Assembly (NCBI RefSeq): GCF_046630445.1 | Contig: NC_092341.1 | Coordinates: 5,520,001-5,584,000, forward strand | Length of the DNA stretch: 64,000 bases | Direction of reading: 5' to 3' | Source of the DNA: Rutidosis leptorrhynchoides | Lineage: Eukaryota; Streptophyta; Magnoliopsida; Asterales; Asteraceae | Part shown: positions 1 through 10,900 of the stretch, piece after piece | Layout of the letters: each line of letters begins with the position of its first letter | Numbering within the stretch: the stretch's first letter is position 1 | Notes under the pieces: model-generated | The model's input: only the letters and a program-made list of their open reading frames with translations | Databases searched by the model: none | Told to the model about the DNA's origin: nothing | Position numbers and translations under genes: made by a program

Positions 1-759
1 TTCTTCCTTATTTCATACTTCCAACAGATTGTGAAATGCTTCATCCAGTTCTGATTCTTGATATACTCCTAACTTTCATATCTGTCATTCTTCTTTTTCA
101 TCTACCACCAGAGGAAATTACTTTCTTCTACCATTACCTTGGGGTTATAGTGTTTTTCATTCTCCCATGTCTTTATATTGCTATACGCATTGATATACAC
201 GGTTTGTAAATTTCGGGGTTGTTATCGGGCCTATATTCTCCTTTATATTTCGGAGCTCCATGCTTTCAACTTCTCTTCCCGACCTTGAATCAAGCGAATA
301 ATGGTCTAGAATTTGTAGATATGAAGTTTTGAGATGAACATAACTAATGTTCTAAGAAAGAAATTGTAATGGCACGATCTTGATTTATCAAATTACCAGA
401 ATATCTGGAAAAGACCGAATCATCAAGAAATATGTTTTCTTGAAAATTTTAGAGATTAAATAGAATGAAAGAGTTATGTAACATGGTTCATGATGAGGGT
501 GGGATCTGTGAACCTTCATCATGTTCCATTAGAAACTCAGCATGACTTACTGTAATATAATCACGTTGGCCTGACGTCATTATATTATACTAATTCATGC
601 TTCAGTTCCCAATACTACTTCAAAACATTCATATTTTAAACTTGAATTTTTCAGAATTTAGAAACTAACACAGTTTCTTTTATGATGTAACACAGATAGC
701 GTGAAGGAATGAATAATTTCAGATGGTTACGAAATTATCTTCAGAAATATTGAGGATAT

Positions 760-1131
760 TTATAATGAAAGATACGATGATATCTTAGAATATTCAAGAT
801 AATGATGATGATGAAGAATATTGTCCGTAACGGTTTTAGAGTAAGGAGTAAGGTATTTGCTAAGGATTTCAGCAGACACTGAATCATTTGTATTCTTTGA
901 AGGCAGGTTCAGTCTTTGTGATTTATCCACAGCCTCCTTCATACTTTGCTCAATCCGTTTTCCAGTTCCAAACCTTCTCCTTTTCTCAGCTTTACCACCA
1001 TACTATTCTTTATCATCAAACTTTTGACTGTTAAGATCGTTTACCGTTTTTGTTGCTTCATCAGCATTTTACCAAAATTCGGAGAACTAGTTTCGTAGTT
1101 TTGGGGTGTTTTTCAGAAACTTCACATTCGA
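760..1131 (-). pseudogene. Decayed poly(A)-binding protein fragment (RRM3-RRM4 linker)
   Basis: On the - strand one frame reads, with two or three stops, like the end of RRM3, the linker and the start of RRM4 of a plant cytoplasmic poly(A)-binding protein. Recognisable pieces in order are NADEATKTVNDLN, KFDDKE followed by a stop where the family has Trp, GGKAEKR, IEQSMKEAVDKSQ, LNL..KN..DSVS and L.PYSKTVTD. An NVKFLKN segment near 1128-1108 resembles the start of RRM3 and is joined to NADEAT with the middle of RRM3 missing. It lies inside element D, so it is probably a captured host-gene fragment; the alternative is an old pseudogene into which sequence was rearranged. It is not functional. 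The family match is from memory of PABP sequences. Confidence 0.65.
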
Positions 1132-2360
1132 AGTATGTGAATCCAGGAGATAGACGTTATATGTACACATATAACTGTTGGCGTAGACGTGCTGCAAGAT
1201 TTCAAAATACTCATTGCTAATTCCCGATACTTCATATGGCAATTCTCGTTACAAGATGTGGATGAGTATATGATAGGGTTTCAAAGAGTATAAGGATTTT
1301 TCGGAAGGTCAAGGATAAATGAAGTTGTTGGTAAATTTACAGCTAATGTGGTGGAACATGAAAGGTTCCCCGGTAACAAAAACGTATATGCCAAAGTTAC
1401 CGGTCTGAAAGGTCTTCATTGACTGGTTGAATAGTTGATAATACTGGATAATTTGAAAAGGGAATGCAAGATTATTTTCAGTAAAAACAACGCTAAAGGA
1501 TCTTGCACGGTTTTGAAGTCAAAGTATAGCTTTGAAAGATGTAGAGATCTAAGAATGATGTCACCGGTTCAGAGTTATGAATTGGATTCTGATCCGTCAA
1601 TATCAGAATGTGTAATTGAATTTGTATGGAAACGATTGTATATCGTTGTGAAGATAGTGAGTGTAGTTAATGATTTTTGAATCAAAATTTGAAGAATGTA
1701 CAATGTAACATATTAATTGTGAACTTATATATTTCCCGAGTATTACCTATCCGTTAAAGATTTCACGATTAATATTTTGTACAAAAGAATTTTCATTACA
1801 GTCTTTATGAAAAATATAGGTATATATATTTCCTTCAGATGTAATACAGATTTAATGAGTTAATATCATATTAAGCTCATTTGATTTTTGGCTTGAATTA
1901 GAATGAATAATCTCTAAAACATTAGAGATTACATAATCTTCGCAGAGTATTTCACTAATGAAATCAATACTTCATTATTCATTCTTATCGATATCCCTTG
2001 GTGAAGGATGTCGATGTTTGTGGAATTCTTGAAAACTTCGCAAGATGTGAATGATGTTTTCTAGAAAGTTTCGAGGGAATCGAAAATGAAAGTGTAAAAT
2101 CAACCATGTTATTGAATAATACACTTGGTTTATTATGAAACGAAATTCATTGAATTGAAACAGAGCTTGTAGTTAACGAAGTTTAGGTTGCTAACGAAGA
2201 ATGTACATCATAGCATATTAGTAATATGATTTAACCGAGTAGTTAAGTTTCATACATAATAGCTTAGTACAGAAAGATTTATTAGGGTTTAAAATTTATA
2301 TATATAAGATACACATACAAATTCTTCGGAGGGAATGAGTTATTATTTCATAACTCGTTG

Positions 2361-2590
2361 ATTCACTATACGCGTTATTGATTCGTAATGATGTCCATGG
2401 TGTCTTCTTGAACTGGCGGAGTTTGTGATGTTAGAGGTGCTGATGTTTCTAATGATGTTGACAGCACTGTGTGCTGGTGAGGCTAAGGGTAATGTTGATG
2501 TTGTGATATAACAAGTGTAACTTGTAAATCATACACTATTCCGATCAATGTTTCTACTCTATCTGATTTATGGTTAAGGCTATAATAGAT
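2361..2590 (-). pseudogene. Degenerate second copy of the 3' half of the element-D ORF
   Basis: Reading the - strand gives SDRVETLIGIVYDLQVTLV followed by a Ser/Thr/Pro-rich tail with a stop in it. This resembles the helix and tail of the intact ORF at 2685-3167 (ELRARVLTLESTVHNLQ, then P/T/S-rich). The AT-rich flank AATCTCTAAA...AATCAATACTTCAT also occurs twice, near 2590-2665 and 1912-1975. This suggests a partial tandem duplication inside the element. The alignment was made by eye and is loose. Confidence 0.4.
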
Positions 2591-2684
2591 AATCTCTAAA
2601 CTTTATAAATCGCCGTAGAATGTTTCTCCGATGAAGTTACGAATCAATACTTCATCGTTTGATGTTGTTGATACTCCTTGGTAT

Positions 2685-3167
2685 CTATGGTGCGTATGAT
2701 GTTGATGTTCGAGGTACAGATCGTGATGTTGAGGAGTGTGATGTGGATGTTGTTGGTGGTGGTAATGGTACTGTTGGTGTTTGTAAATTGTGTACCGTGC
2801 TCTCTAAAGTTAACACTCGAGCTCGAAGTTCTTTAACTTCTTCTACTAACCCTGGTTGGTTATCGGTGTGAGGTAGAGGTCGGATATCTTTTCTGGTTCC
2901 GTTAATGGTAGCTTCAAGATGAAAAATTCTCGCAAAAAGAGTATAAACGGTGTTGCAAACAGGTTCGCCGGTAAGCGGATCGAGTACTCCGACGTTAGGC
3001 GGTAGGTTCGACTCGTGGTATGGAGTACCTTCTTCATTTCTCCATAGGGTAAGTATTTCGCGAACCCATCCCCACTTTCTAAAGAAATCACGGTAGTTGA
3101 TCGGTCGGTGCTGTCCCGTCACGCTGTCTTCGGAGTTGGAGGGACTTGGTCTATTCGAGGAGGCCAT
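2685..3167 (-). CDS. Unrecognised 160-aa ORF of LTR element D (WGWVR family)
   Basis: An intact 160-codon ORF whose ATG (3165-3167) lies about 375 nt downstream of the primer site, where gag normally starts. I do not recognise the family. The N-terminus is polar and Ser-rich. The core has WGWVREILTLWRNEEG, then LTGEPV.N and ARI. A likely short coiled coil follows (VEEVKELRARVLTLESTVHNL), and the tail is Pro/Thr/Ser-rich. There is no CCHC knuckle, transmembrane segment or catalytic motif. The ORF at 58765-59337 in element C shares the same block order: WGWVR, L..WR.EEG.P.H..N, TGEPV.N, DN.PG..E.V.ELRARV..LE. Preservation in two LTR elements suggests it is used by the element, perhaps as a minimal structural protein, but that is inference. 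A different ORF (2846-3091) in another frame is a shadow. Confidence 0.7.
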   Translation of the reverse strand: MASSNRPSPSNSEDSVTGQHRPINYRDFFRKWGWVREILTLWRNEEGTPYHESNLPPNVGVLDPLTGEPVCNTVYTLFARIFHLEATINGTRKDIRPLPHTDNQPGLVEEVKELRARVLTLESTVHNLQTPTVPLPPPTTSTSHSSTSRSVPRTSTSYAP

Positions 3168-3542
3168 CTTACGTGTTCACAGAAAGTTATGAAATGATTC
3201 TTGGTATGAATTGAGGGTTGAAAACCGGATGATACCTTCGTCTTCTCGTATACGTATATATAGTAAAAGGATTCCGTAATTTACGCAGGAAATTTCGAAA
3301 AAAAATGCCAAATAAGAAACACTGTAGTAGATATGATAGGATATGATTTGTCTATACACCGTGTATGCAATAAATGCAAAAACACGTGTCAAGACATAAG
3401 ATTGATAAACAGGTAATTTCCGACAAGAGTTGATAAGCAAACTCGGTAAAAACAGATGCGGTCATAGTCCAGACTCACTAATGCATCCTAACAATTACCA
3501 GTTAAACACACTAATGCATATTCTGGTTCCCTATGACCTCAA

Positions 3543-3554
3543 GCTCTGATACCA
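3543..3554 (-). other. Primer binding site, initiator tRNA-Met type
   Basis: The - strand reads TGGTATCAGAGC, the standard tRNA-Met primer complement, two bases inside the LTR end at 3557. This fixes the orientation of element D. Confidence 0.9.
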
Positions 3555-3556
3555 AC

Positions 3557-5910
3557 TGTGACGATCGCTCCAAATCCATATGGACGAACACGTCATTCAT
3601 TGATTTCATTGCGAGGTATTTGACCTCTATATGATACGTTTTGTAAACATTGCATTCTTTTGAAAAGGCATACCATAAATGTATATTTAAATCAAAGGTT
3701 TTCGACATCTGATGATTTCTACATATAGACAATCACCGTATATAATAGTTTACAATAGTGCTTTCGTTGACAATGCAGTCAAAATAAGGTACATGGTGAT
3801 GAATTGGTGAATGCAACGTTTTCTTGAAAATATGCCATGTAAGACTCCATGCACATAGCTTGTATATCCTATAAGCAAACAGCGGAAGACTTCTAGGAAA
3901 CCTGAGAATAAACATGCTAACAAGTGTCAACACAAAGGTTGGTGAGTTCATAGTTTGTATGTTTCACATAATATGTATATAAAGATGGATCACAAGATTT
4001 CAGTTGTTTCATCCAGAAACGTTTATCAAAATGTTCTACAAGAATGAGCACCCTGGTAACCAAGCCTTAACGTCTATAATAAGTACCCCTCGTTTAACAT
4101 GCAACCAACATGTACAATACACGCAATCCAACGTGTACTAACTTCAAATAGCATACGTCTGTTTTATAGTTCAGGCTAGAGTTTCTTTCTATACCTGGAA
4201 CAGACGGGGATGTCAAACCCTATGGATCCATATATCTCTATTCGCGCCCATCGGTTCTTATAACCGACAGTTACTAGTTACCAAAGCTAAGGGATTTTCG
4301 GTTCAAACTCCGTGTAGAATTTAGTATGTACTTGTATCCATTGCGTTTAAAATAAATTGCATGTATTCTCAGCCCAAAAATGTATAGAGAAAAAGGGATC
4401 ATATGAAACTCACGCATATAATATTGTAAAACAGTTAATAAAGCATTTGCATGTATTCTCAGCCCAAAAATATAGTTAAAAAGGGATCATATGAAACTCA
4501 CGCATATAATATTGTAAAACAGTTAATAAAGCATTTGCATGTATTCTCAGCCCAAAAATATAGTTAAAAAGGGATCATATGAAACTCACCTTAGCAGCAC
4601 ATAAAGTTGTTCATCGAATTATGACCGAAACTCGTATTACCAAATAACCGTAGATCTCAACGTATCAATATTGAGATTCAATATTGTAGGAAAGTACGTA
4701 GACGTAACGGAGATGATAAACACTAGGTTTAATTCACAAATATACCCCCGAACATTACCCATAACCTCCTTGGCAATAACCCATTTGAAAACCCGTTTTG
4801 AAATCACTTGAACATAACCCCGTCGTAGTATTTTATGTGTAATAATAATACCTCTCTATAATAAGATTAATATTAATAATCTTAATATTAATAATATTTA
4901 TAATATTAATAATATAAATATAAATAATATGGGAGTAATATGAATGTAAAATGTGTATGTGTTATCGATCGATCAACGTTGATATATATAGTTAAAAAAA
5001 TAATATTATAATAATAAAAAGAATCAAACGTGTTTAATTATAATAATATAATAATATAATAAAGTAATAAAATAATAATATAATAATAAAAGGAATCGTA
5101 ATTTTTGTTGTTTTGCTTGTCGACATAATTAAATATAATATATATAATAATATAATAATATTGAAAGAAAATATAATAATATAATAATATATTTAGAATC
5201 AAATTTGAATCGTAAATTTTTAAAAAGTCGTATTTATTGAATACTTCAGGGTTATATTATGTATCTTATAATTAATAATTTCTATAATATCGCTTTCATG
5301 TGAATAGTAAATTAATTAATTTCGTTTCATTTACTATTCAATGAATAGTAAATGAATTAATTTAAATTCAACTATTTAAGCTACACGTTGTTGTACGTTG
5401 TGCTTTACAAATTGTACATTTTTAATTTAACTTCGTTTCTTAAAAAAAATTACAAAAATTATATCATGAAAATAAAACGACTTAATACGTAAAATTTTTA
5501 AATTGAAAACGCATCGTTTAATAGTAGATTTTTATCATTTCATATATAAATATTATAAAATCTAGTTTTCTAGAACTAAATATATTCAATATTTATAAAC
5601 ACGTTTTAAATACACGTCGCAAGTTATTCATACAATTACTATTCTAACTTATCATATATATTCGAATAGATATATAAACCAATAAGTTCAATGTACGGTA
5701 TCATACAATTAATACCTTATTACGCTTTCAAGTTATAGTGTATATATATAGGTATCTATTTACATATTATTGTTCGCGAATCGTTGAGAACAATCGAAGA
5801 GTATTTAAATAGTTCAAAATTTTGAGATTCAACTTCATAGACTTTGCTTATCGTGTCGGAAACGTTAAAGATTAAGTTTAAATTTGGTCAGAAATTTCCG
5901 GGTCATCACA
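3557..5910 (-). repeat. 5' LTR of element D (2354 bp)
   Basis: In element orientation it starts TGTGATGACCCGGAAATTTC and ends GCGATCGTCACA, next to the primer site. The start is homologous to the LTR of element C (TGTGACGACCCAGAAATTTC), including the block CGACACGATAAGCAAAGTCT, and the end shares CATATAGAGGTCAAATACCT with C and B. A hairpin (GAGGT-CAAAT-ACCTC, 3613-3627) lies 56 nt from the LTR end. It contains the 88-90-bp tandem repeat at 4359-4590 and long AT-rich tracts at 4840-5600. Confidence 0.85.
4359..4590. repeat. Tandem repeat, 88-90 bp x 2.6
   Basis: Units begin at 4359, 4449 and 4537 with GCATGTATTCTCAGCCCAAA and continue through GGGATCATATGAAACTCAC; the third is partial. The repeat lies within LTR D. 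Copies 2 and 3 are nearly identical, so the expansion is recent. Confidence 0.9.
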
Positions 5911-6778
5911 ATAGGTTTGAGTAAGTGAGTAAAAGTAAAGTAAGTCGAACCCCAAGATTTGCAAAGTTGAAATAATAGTAGTACATTCTAAAAGTTAATA
6001 TTCACGAGCACCCAATTATCAAAGCTTAACGTTCCGTCCGTTGAATACCCCATCAATTAGTGCTAGAACAACACTGTTCCCGAAAATATATTTCATTCGT
6101 AAACGGTAGCGAACCGTTTGAATGAGGGTTTGTCAAACCCATATGGCCATATAACATAAGTTCTCGCTTACACCATCTGATGTAACTAATGATAATCGGA
6201 TTGAGGATTTTCGTTCTAAACTCGTATGTAGAATGTTTGTTTTCCCGTTCTTGTGTTCACTTAGTTCAAAAGAATCGTTTATGTTTTCTCATCCCAAAAG
6301 TAAGTTTAAAAGAGTAAAAGTGGGACTATGATCTCACCTCGAGTGCACGAGTATAAATGTACTTCACAAAGTAAACGTGTGCATGAAAGTTGCTTAGCCT
6401 TGACCTAAACAAGTAAGTTGTATCAATTAACCGGTTACGACACAAGGTCGGGTGAAATGTGTTCAATTAGTCCTATGGCTCATTACGACTCGATTAAATA
6501 TAGCATGTGAATCACGTTGCCAAGTTTCATGCGAGAATCAAGTATAAAAGCATGTTAGAATGATTGTATAAAAGTTTGGTTAAGTTTGACTAAAAGTCAA
6601 ACTTGGTCAAAGTCAACGAAAAAGTCAACGCGTTCGGGTCGGGTCCCGAACTATTTTTCTGAGGTTTTTATTCATATATAAGCATGTTAGAACAAGTCTC
6701 ATGTGAATCGGAGGTCAAGAACATGTCAAACATTTTTAGTAAAAAGGTCAAGGGAAACAGAATCTGGACGCGGCTTAT

Positions 6779-6811
6779 GTCGCGCCGCGGCCAGGCCTGT
6801 CGCGCCGCGAC
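6779..6811. repeat. Twin GC-rich palindromes in LTR E
   Basis: GTCGCGCCGCGGCC at 6779 and GTCGCGCCGCGAC at 6799-6811 are two copies of an odd-centred palindrome 20 bp apart, CpG-dense within an AT-rich LTR. Confidence 0.8.
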
Positions 6812-7684
6812 AATGGCCGTGGCCTGGTCCCAGGCCTGTTTCACTTGTTCAAAGCTTGGTAAAATTTCAAACAAACGCAAAACTCAAACCGTAAACAATT
6901 AGAAAGCGTATCTTATACCGTTGGAAAGCTCTTTTGACAAGGAACACAACTAAACATGTTTCATCAAACAAAAACAACATTTTCCATAACCGATTTCTCG
7001 TCAAGTGATCATTAAAAGTCTATTTTCAAATTTTCAAGTTCATCAAATGCATTTTGAGTTTCGGGAATCCAATTCTCACATATGATATGCCGTCTTGAAG
7101 GTAATGAGGCATACATTACAACTAAACACTAACAATTAACATTCCATGGCATTCAAGCATCCAAAAATTCATGTCAAGAACTATCAAACTCTAGTCAAAC
7201 ATCTCAAAATCAATAATCATGCTTTTAAAGTTTTCTTAATCAACCTACACATCAAATTGAAGCTAATGATGCTAGTAACACATTTAATACATGAACTTTA
7301 ACAATTAAACAACATTTACTCATCCAAAATCAAAGATTTAGCACACCCATTTCAAATGTTCAAACTAGTTACTCAAAACAACGAATCGAGCAAACAAAAC
7401 ATATATTCATGTTATACACGAGCCATAGACACTAACTAACACCATTTCAAGTCAAAAACACGAATTTAGAGAAATCTAGAGTTTTAGAAATGTTACCCAA
7501 AATCAATGAAGTTAGTATCAAATCGTAGAGGATGATGAGAGGATCAAGAATATGTAGTCGGATTTGTTGTGAGCTTCCAAGATTGAATTTAGATGATGAA
7601 TGAATGGAATGGGTTTGTGTGTGTGTTCTTGAGATGGAGAGAAAAGAGAGGAGGGAGATGATGGAATGAATGAAAAATGGGTTG

Positions 7685-7707
7685 ACTAGTTGACCTAGTC
7701 AACTAGT
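7685..7707. repeat. Perfect 10-bp inverted repeat in LTR E
   Basis: ACTAGTTGAC, a 3-base loop CTA, then GTCAACTAGT. A perfect hairpin about 230 bp inside the LTR start. Confidence 0.8.
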
Positions 7708-7932
7708 TTGCCCATTTGGCAACTCCGGTCCCTCGAGTTTCAAAGCGGGTGCGGAATTTAACCGATCGAATATTTTTAAAATGCTCGAGTAAACGGGTGA
7801 TGTCAAAATTAAATAGCGGAAATATAATGAACGTTACTCACGGAAACTATTAATTTAAATACGAAAGATTTTGTTTTTAAAAAAAAAGACGGTGTTAAAA
7901 TTAAATTTAACGGAAAAACGCGGGATGTTACA

Positions 7933-10900
7933 GATCAGTACCTAGTCTTTTATTCTTCTTGTTCAGTTGTATGCCTAGCCATCGTGGTTGTGCTTCTCTT
8001 TTCTGACCACATCCGCCGTGGTCCCACCAACCTCAACCTTCCTCCCGGGCCCAAACCCTGGCCCATAATCGGCAACCTCAACCTCATGGGTGCACTTCCT
8101 CACCGTTCCATGCATGAACTCTCCAAAAAATATGGAGAGATCATGCACCTTAAATTTGGTTCTCGAAATGTAGTCACGGCCTCATCCGTTGAGATGGCTA
8201 AAATCTTCCTCAAGACCATGGGCTCCAACTTTGCATGTCGTCCTAAAAATGCAGCAGGAAAATATACCACTTATAATTATTCGGATATCACTTGGTCCCC
8301 TTACGGGCCTTACTGGCGTCAAGGCCGTAAAATGTTTGTCATGGAGCTGTTTAGTGCGAAACGTTTGGAGTCGTATCAATACATTCGAGTAGAAGAAACG
8401 AAGTCGTTTTTAAGAAAGGTTTACAAGTCATGTGGGAAAGAAATTAGGGTGAAGGATCTATTATCGACGTTGAACATGAATGTGATAGGTAGGATGGTGT
8501 TGGGGAAGACATATTGGGATGATGAATTAGGCGAGGTTGGGAAGAATGTGGTGAGTGGGGACGAGTTTCATAAAATGGTGAACGAGTGGTTTTTGTTAAA
8601 TGGAGTGCTTAATATTGGAGATTGGATACCATGGATTGGTTTCTTGGACTTGCAAGGTTATGTGAAGAGAATGAAGACGGTAAGCAAAAAGTTCGATCGG
8701 TTTCTTGAGCACGTGTTGAAGGAGCACGATGAAAGGAGGACGGTGGAAGGGGAAAATTTTGTTCAAAGGGACATGGTTGACGTCTTGCTGCAGCTTGCTG
8801 ATGATCCCAGTCTTGATGTTAAGCTCGAGAGGCATGGAGTAAAGGCATTTACACAGGTACATCATATCAATTCTTATGTGAAACATCTTAGTCGGTCGGG
8901 TCTTTGTATTCTTAGAAAGGTTTTAAATTTAAATTTTAAGCAGCACCTTTGCGATGGTCAAGAAAAAGATGGTCAAGAAAAAGGGTTGAAAACGGTCACG
9001 GACTTGAGGTAACCTGGTTAAACCGAGTACATCTTATTATTAAAGATTACTATATTTCCTGAATATCATGAACAAGAAAAGCCTTATTTTTTTATATATC
9101 CACATCAACTTCCCATGTGATGTTTACTCGAGTATACATATTAGAATTATTGTTTTTATAAGAATTAATCTATTTGCCCTGCTTGACTGTCCAAATGGAA
9201 ATAGTTGACAAACATTTAGGTAGAACTGGAATTGGAATTGGGTTAGTTTACACATTCTATTTACCCTAATCCTATTTCTCTCGTTTCAGTCGTTCCCAAA
9301 CCACAATACCCACCGAATAACACCTATAGTAGTCGATCTAATCTAGTTAATATCCTAGGTTTGATTCATTCGACCCATTATTCGATTGAGACTTAATATA
9401 TTGCTTTCCGCCCTTAGATTAAGTCTAGAACGATTCTAATATCCATAGAAATCAGTCTACAGCATGAAAGATATTTGGCTCACTTTTATCAAATAAAGTT
9501 TGCCTAATAATTGAGGAATAACGTTACACAGTGACAGTGACAGTGACATGAGTGGCTTAAAGTTATGGTTGCAAGTGTATGTATAAATATGTCCTCATGC
9601 AGAGAACTAGAGAAGACAAAGACATCACAGATTAAATAAGTTGTTAGGTACAATTGACACTGAGACTTTCTTCAAGAATGTTTATTTTTTTGTAAGGATC
9701 CAAAAATAGTGTATCAAATACTTAGATTTTAGGAATAAAAGGCTTTAGTTTAGGTTTAACTCATAGTACATGTAGTGTTTTTTGTATCAGGTTTTTTTTT
9801 ATATACATCCGTAAGAAATAAAGAGAACTCTTTTGGGTGGACGTAAGTAGGGTTACGTCGAACCACGTAAATCGTCGTATCTATCGATTACTTTATATCA
9901 TTTTCTTTTATTTCTCGCAAGTTTGTCTCAAACAATTATTTCATTATTTCCGCCCATGCAGTGCATTAGACAAGTTTTTATAACATGTCCTAACTGCTAT
10001 ATATGGATATAACTAGAGTTTTTATAACATGTCCTAACTGCTATATATGGATATAACTAGTACTTAAGGGTGGCCAGTTATTGACATTTAAATAAAGAGT
10101 TTTTTTTTTTTTTAAATAGTCTTGAGACCACTTGTATCGGGCCACACCCACACCGTGGGTTCATTACATGGCAAAAGCAACGGGAAAAAAATTTGAGTAA
10201 TTGCCATACTCATGGGTGACCGATAGCGAAGTAGTACCGTGAGGGAAGGGTGAAAAGAACCCCCATCAGGGAGTGAAATAGAACATGAAACCGTAAGCTC
10301 TCAAGCAGTGAGAGGATCCCAAAGCTCTGATCGCATGCCTATGGGTAAACACGTTGGATGTACATGCGTGGGAAAGCAACAATGAAAGCCACGGTTGTTG
10401 CTTATTGTGATTGGTTTAAATAATATTTTATTATTGTTATTATTACTATTTTAATTATTTTTATCTCCTTTTTTCCTAACTCCTAATTATATTTTGTAAC
10501 ATTAACACAACATTTTCAACAAACACTCAAACTCGCACCAACATTAATTACTTCACATTTTCAACCAATACCGCCACATCATCAAATAAAACCCACACCA
10601 TCAACCAACACCATATACCACTACAAATGGTCTGAGAGCTATCTTTAAAATTTTAAAATGTTTAACTGGCTTGTAACCTGCTAGTAACTAACTTAAATAG
10701 TGACTTATTATTAATCAACTTCTTAACTTTTTTGCACAACCACTTATGGATAATAATTTTCTTACCCACGTATATAATCTTCAAGGTTATGATTAGAAAA
10801 ACTCTTAAATAAATCAATTTTAGGGTTAAAATTCAAAATTTAAGCCTAATATTTTGACATATTTTTTAGTATTTGAAGGTTTTTTTTTTTTTTTAAGGGA

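Larger units (their letters stand above)
1..5910 (-). mobile_element. LTR element D (Met-primed, no pol seen), 5' part
   Basis: An LTR element read right to left. Its 5' LTR is 3557-5910, its primer site 3543-3554, then comes a leader, a 160-aa ORF at 3167-2685 and about 2.6 kb of internal DNA running off the left edge. The 3' LTR is not in the window. No gag zinc knuckle, reverse transcriptase or integrase motif is visible in the internal DNA, so within the window it looks non-autonomous (LARD-like). The leader and ORF are homologous to element C on the other strand near 58.4-59.3 kb. The long LTR and tRNA-Met primer resemble chromovirus (Tekay/Del-type) elements; that affiliation is inference. 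D sits inside the older LTR E (5911-7932); its other flank is outside the window, so its TSD (expected ATAGG, from 5911-5915) cannot be checked. Confidence 0.8.
5911..7932 (-). mobile_element. LTR E, 5' end, interrupted by element D
   Basis: In - orientation the right end reads TGTAACATCCCGCGTTTTTC, a typical plant Ty3/Gypsy LTR start. The sequence runs left to 5911, where element D is inserted, so the rest of E lies beyond D and the window. It shares blocks with the LTRs of D, C and B (for example TCAAACCCATATGG and GTTTTCTCATCCCAAAA), so it is a distant relative. It ends exactly at the point where the P450 coding frame would need its first codons. There is no ORF of note; the short ones at 6668-6902 overlap a GC-rich dyad pair and look like chance. 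Confidence 0.7.

Noticed and set aside
4359..4590. CRISPR-like array
   Set aside because: Units are 88-90 bp and contiguous, with no unique spacers; a plant LTR tandem repeat.
6668..6902. Three overlapping ORFs across the GC-rich dyads in LTR E
   Set aside because: They overlap in several frames only because the GC-rich island lacks stops; no homology.
7984..8085. GTG as the start codon of the P450
   Set aside because: Nuclear plant genes do not normally use GTG, and the hydrophobic anchor continues upstream of it in the same frame.
8857..9012. Read-through end of P450 exon 1 as part of the protein
   Set aside because: A good GT donor at 8857 joins exactly to the I-helix exon at 11843; the extra residues match nothing in the family.
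10207..10340. Functional rRNA gene
   Set aside because: Only a short internal piece, decayed, and located within an intron.
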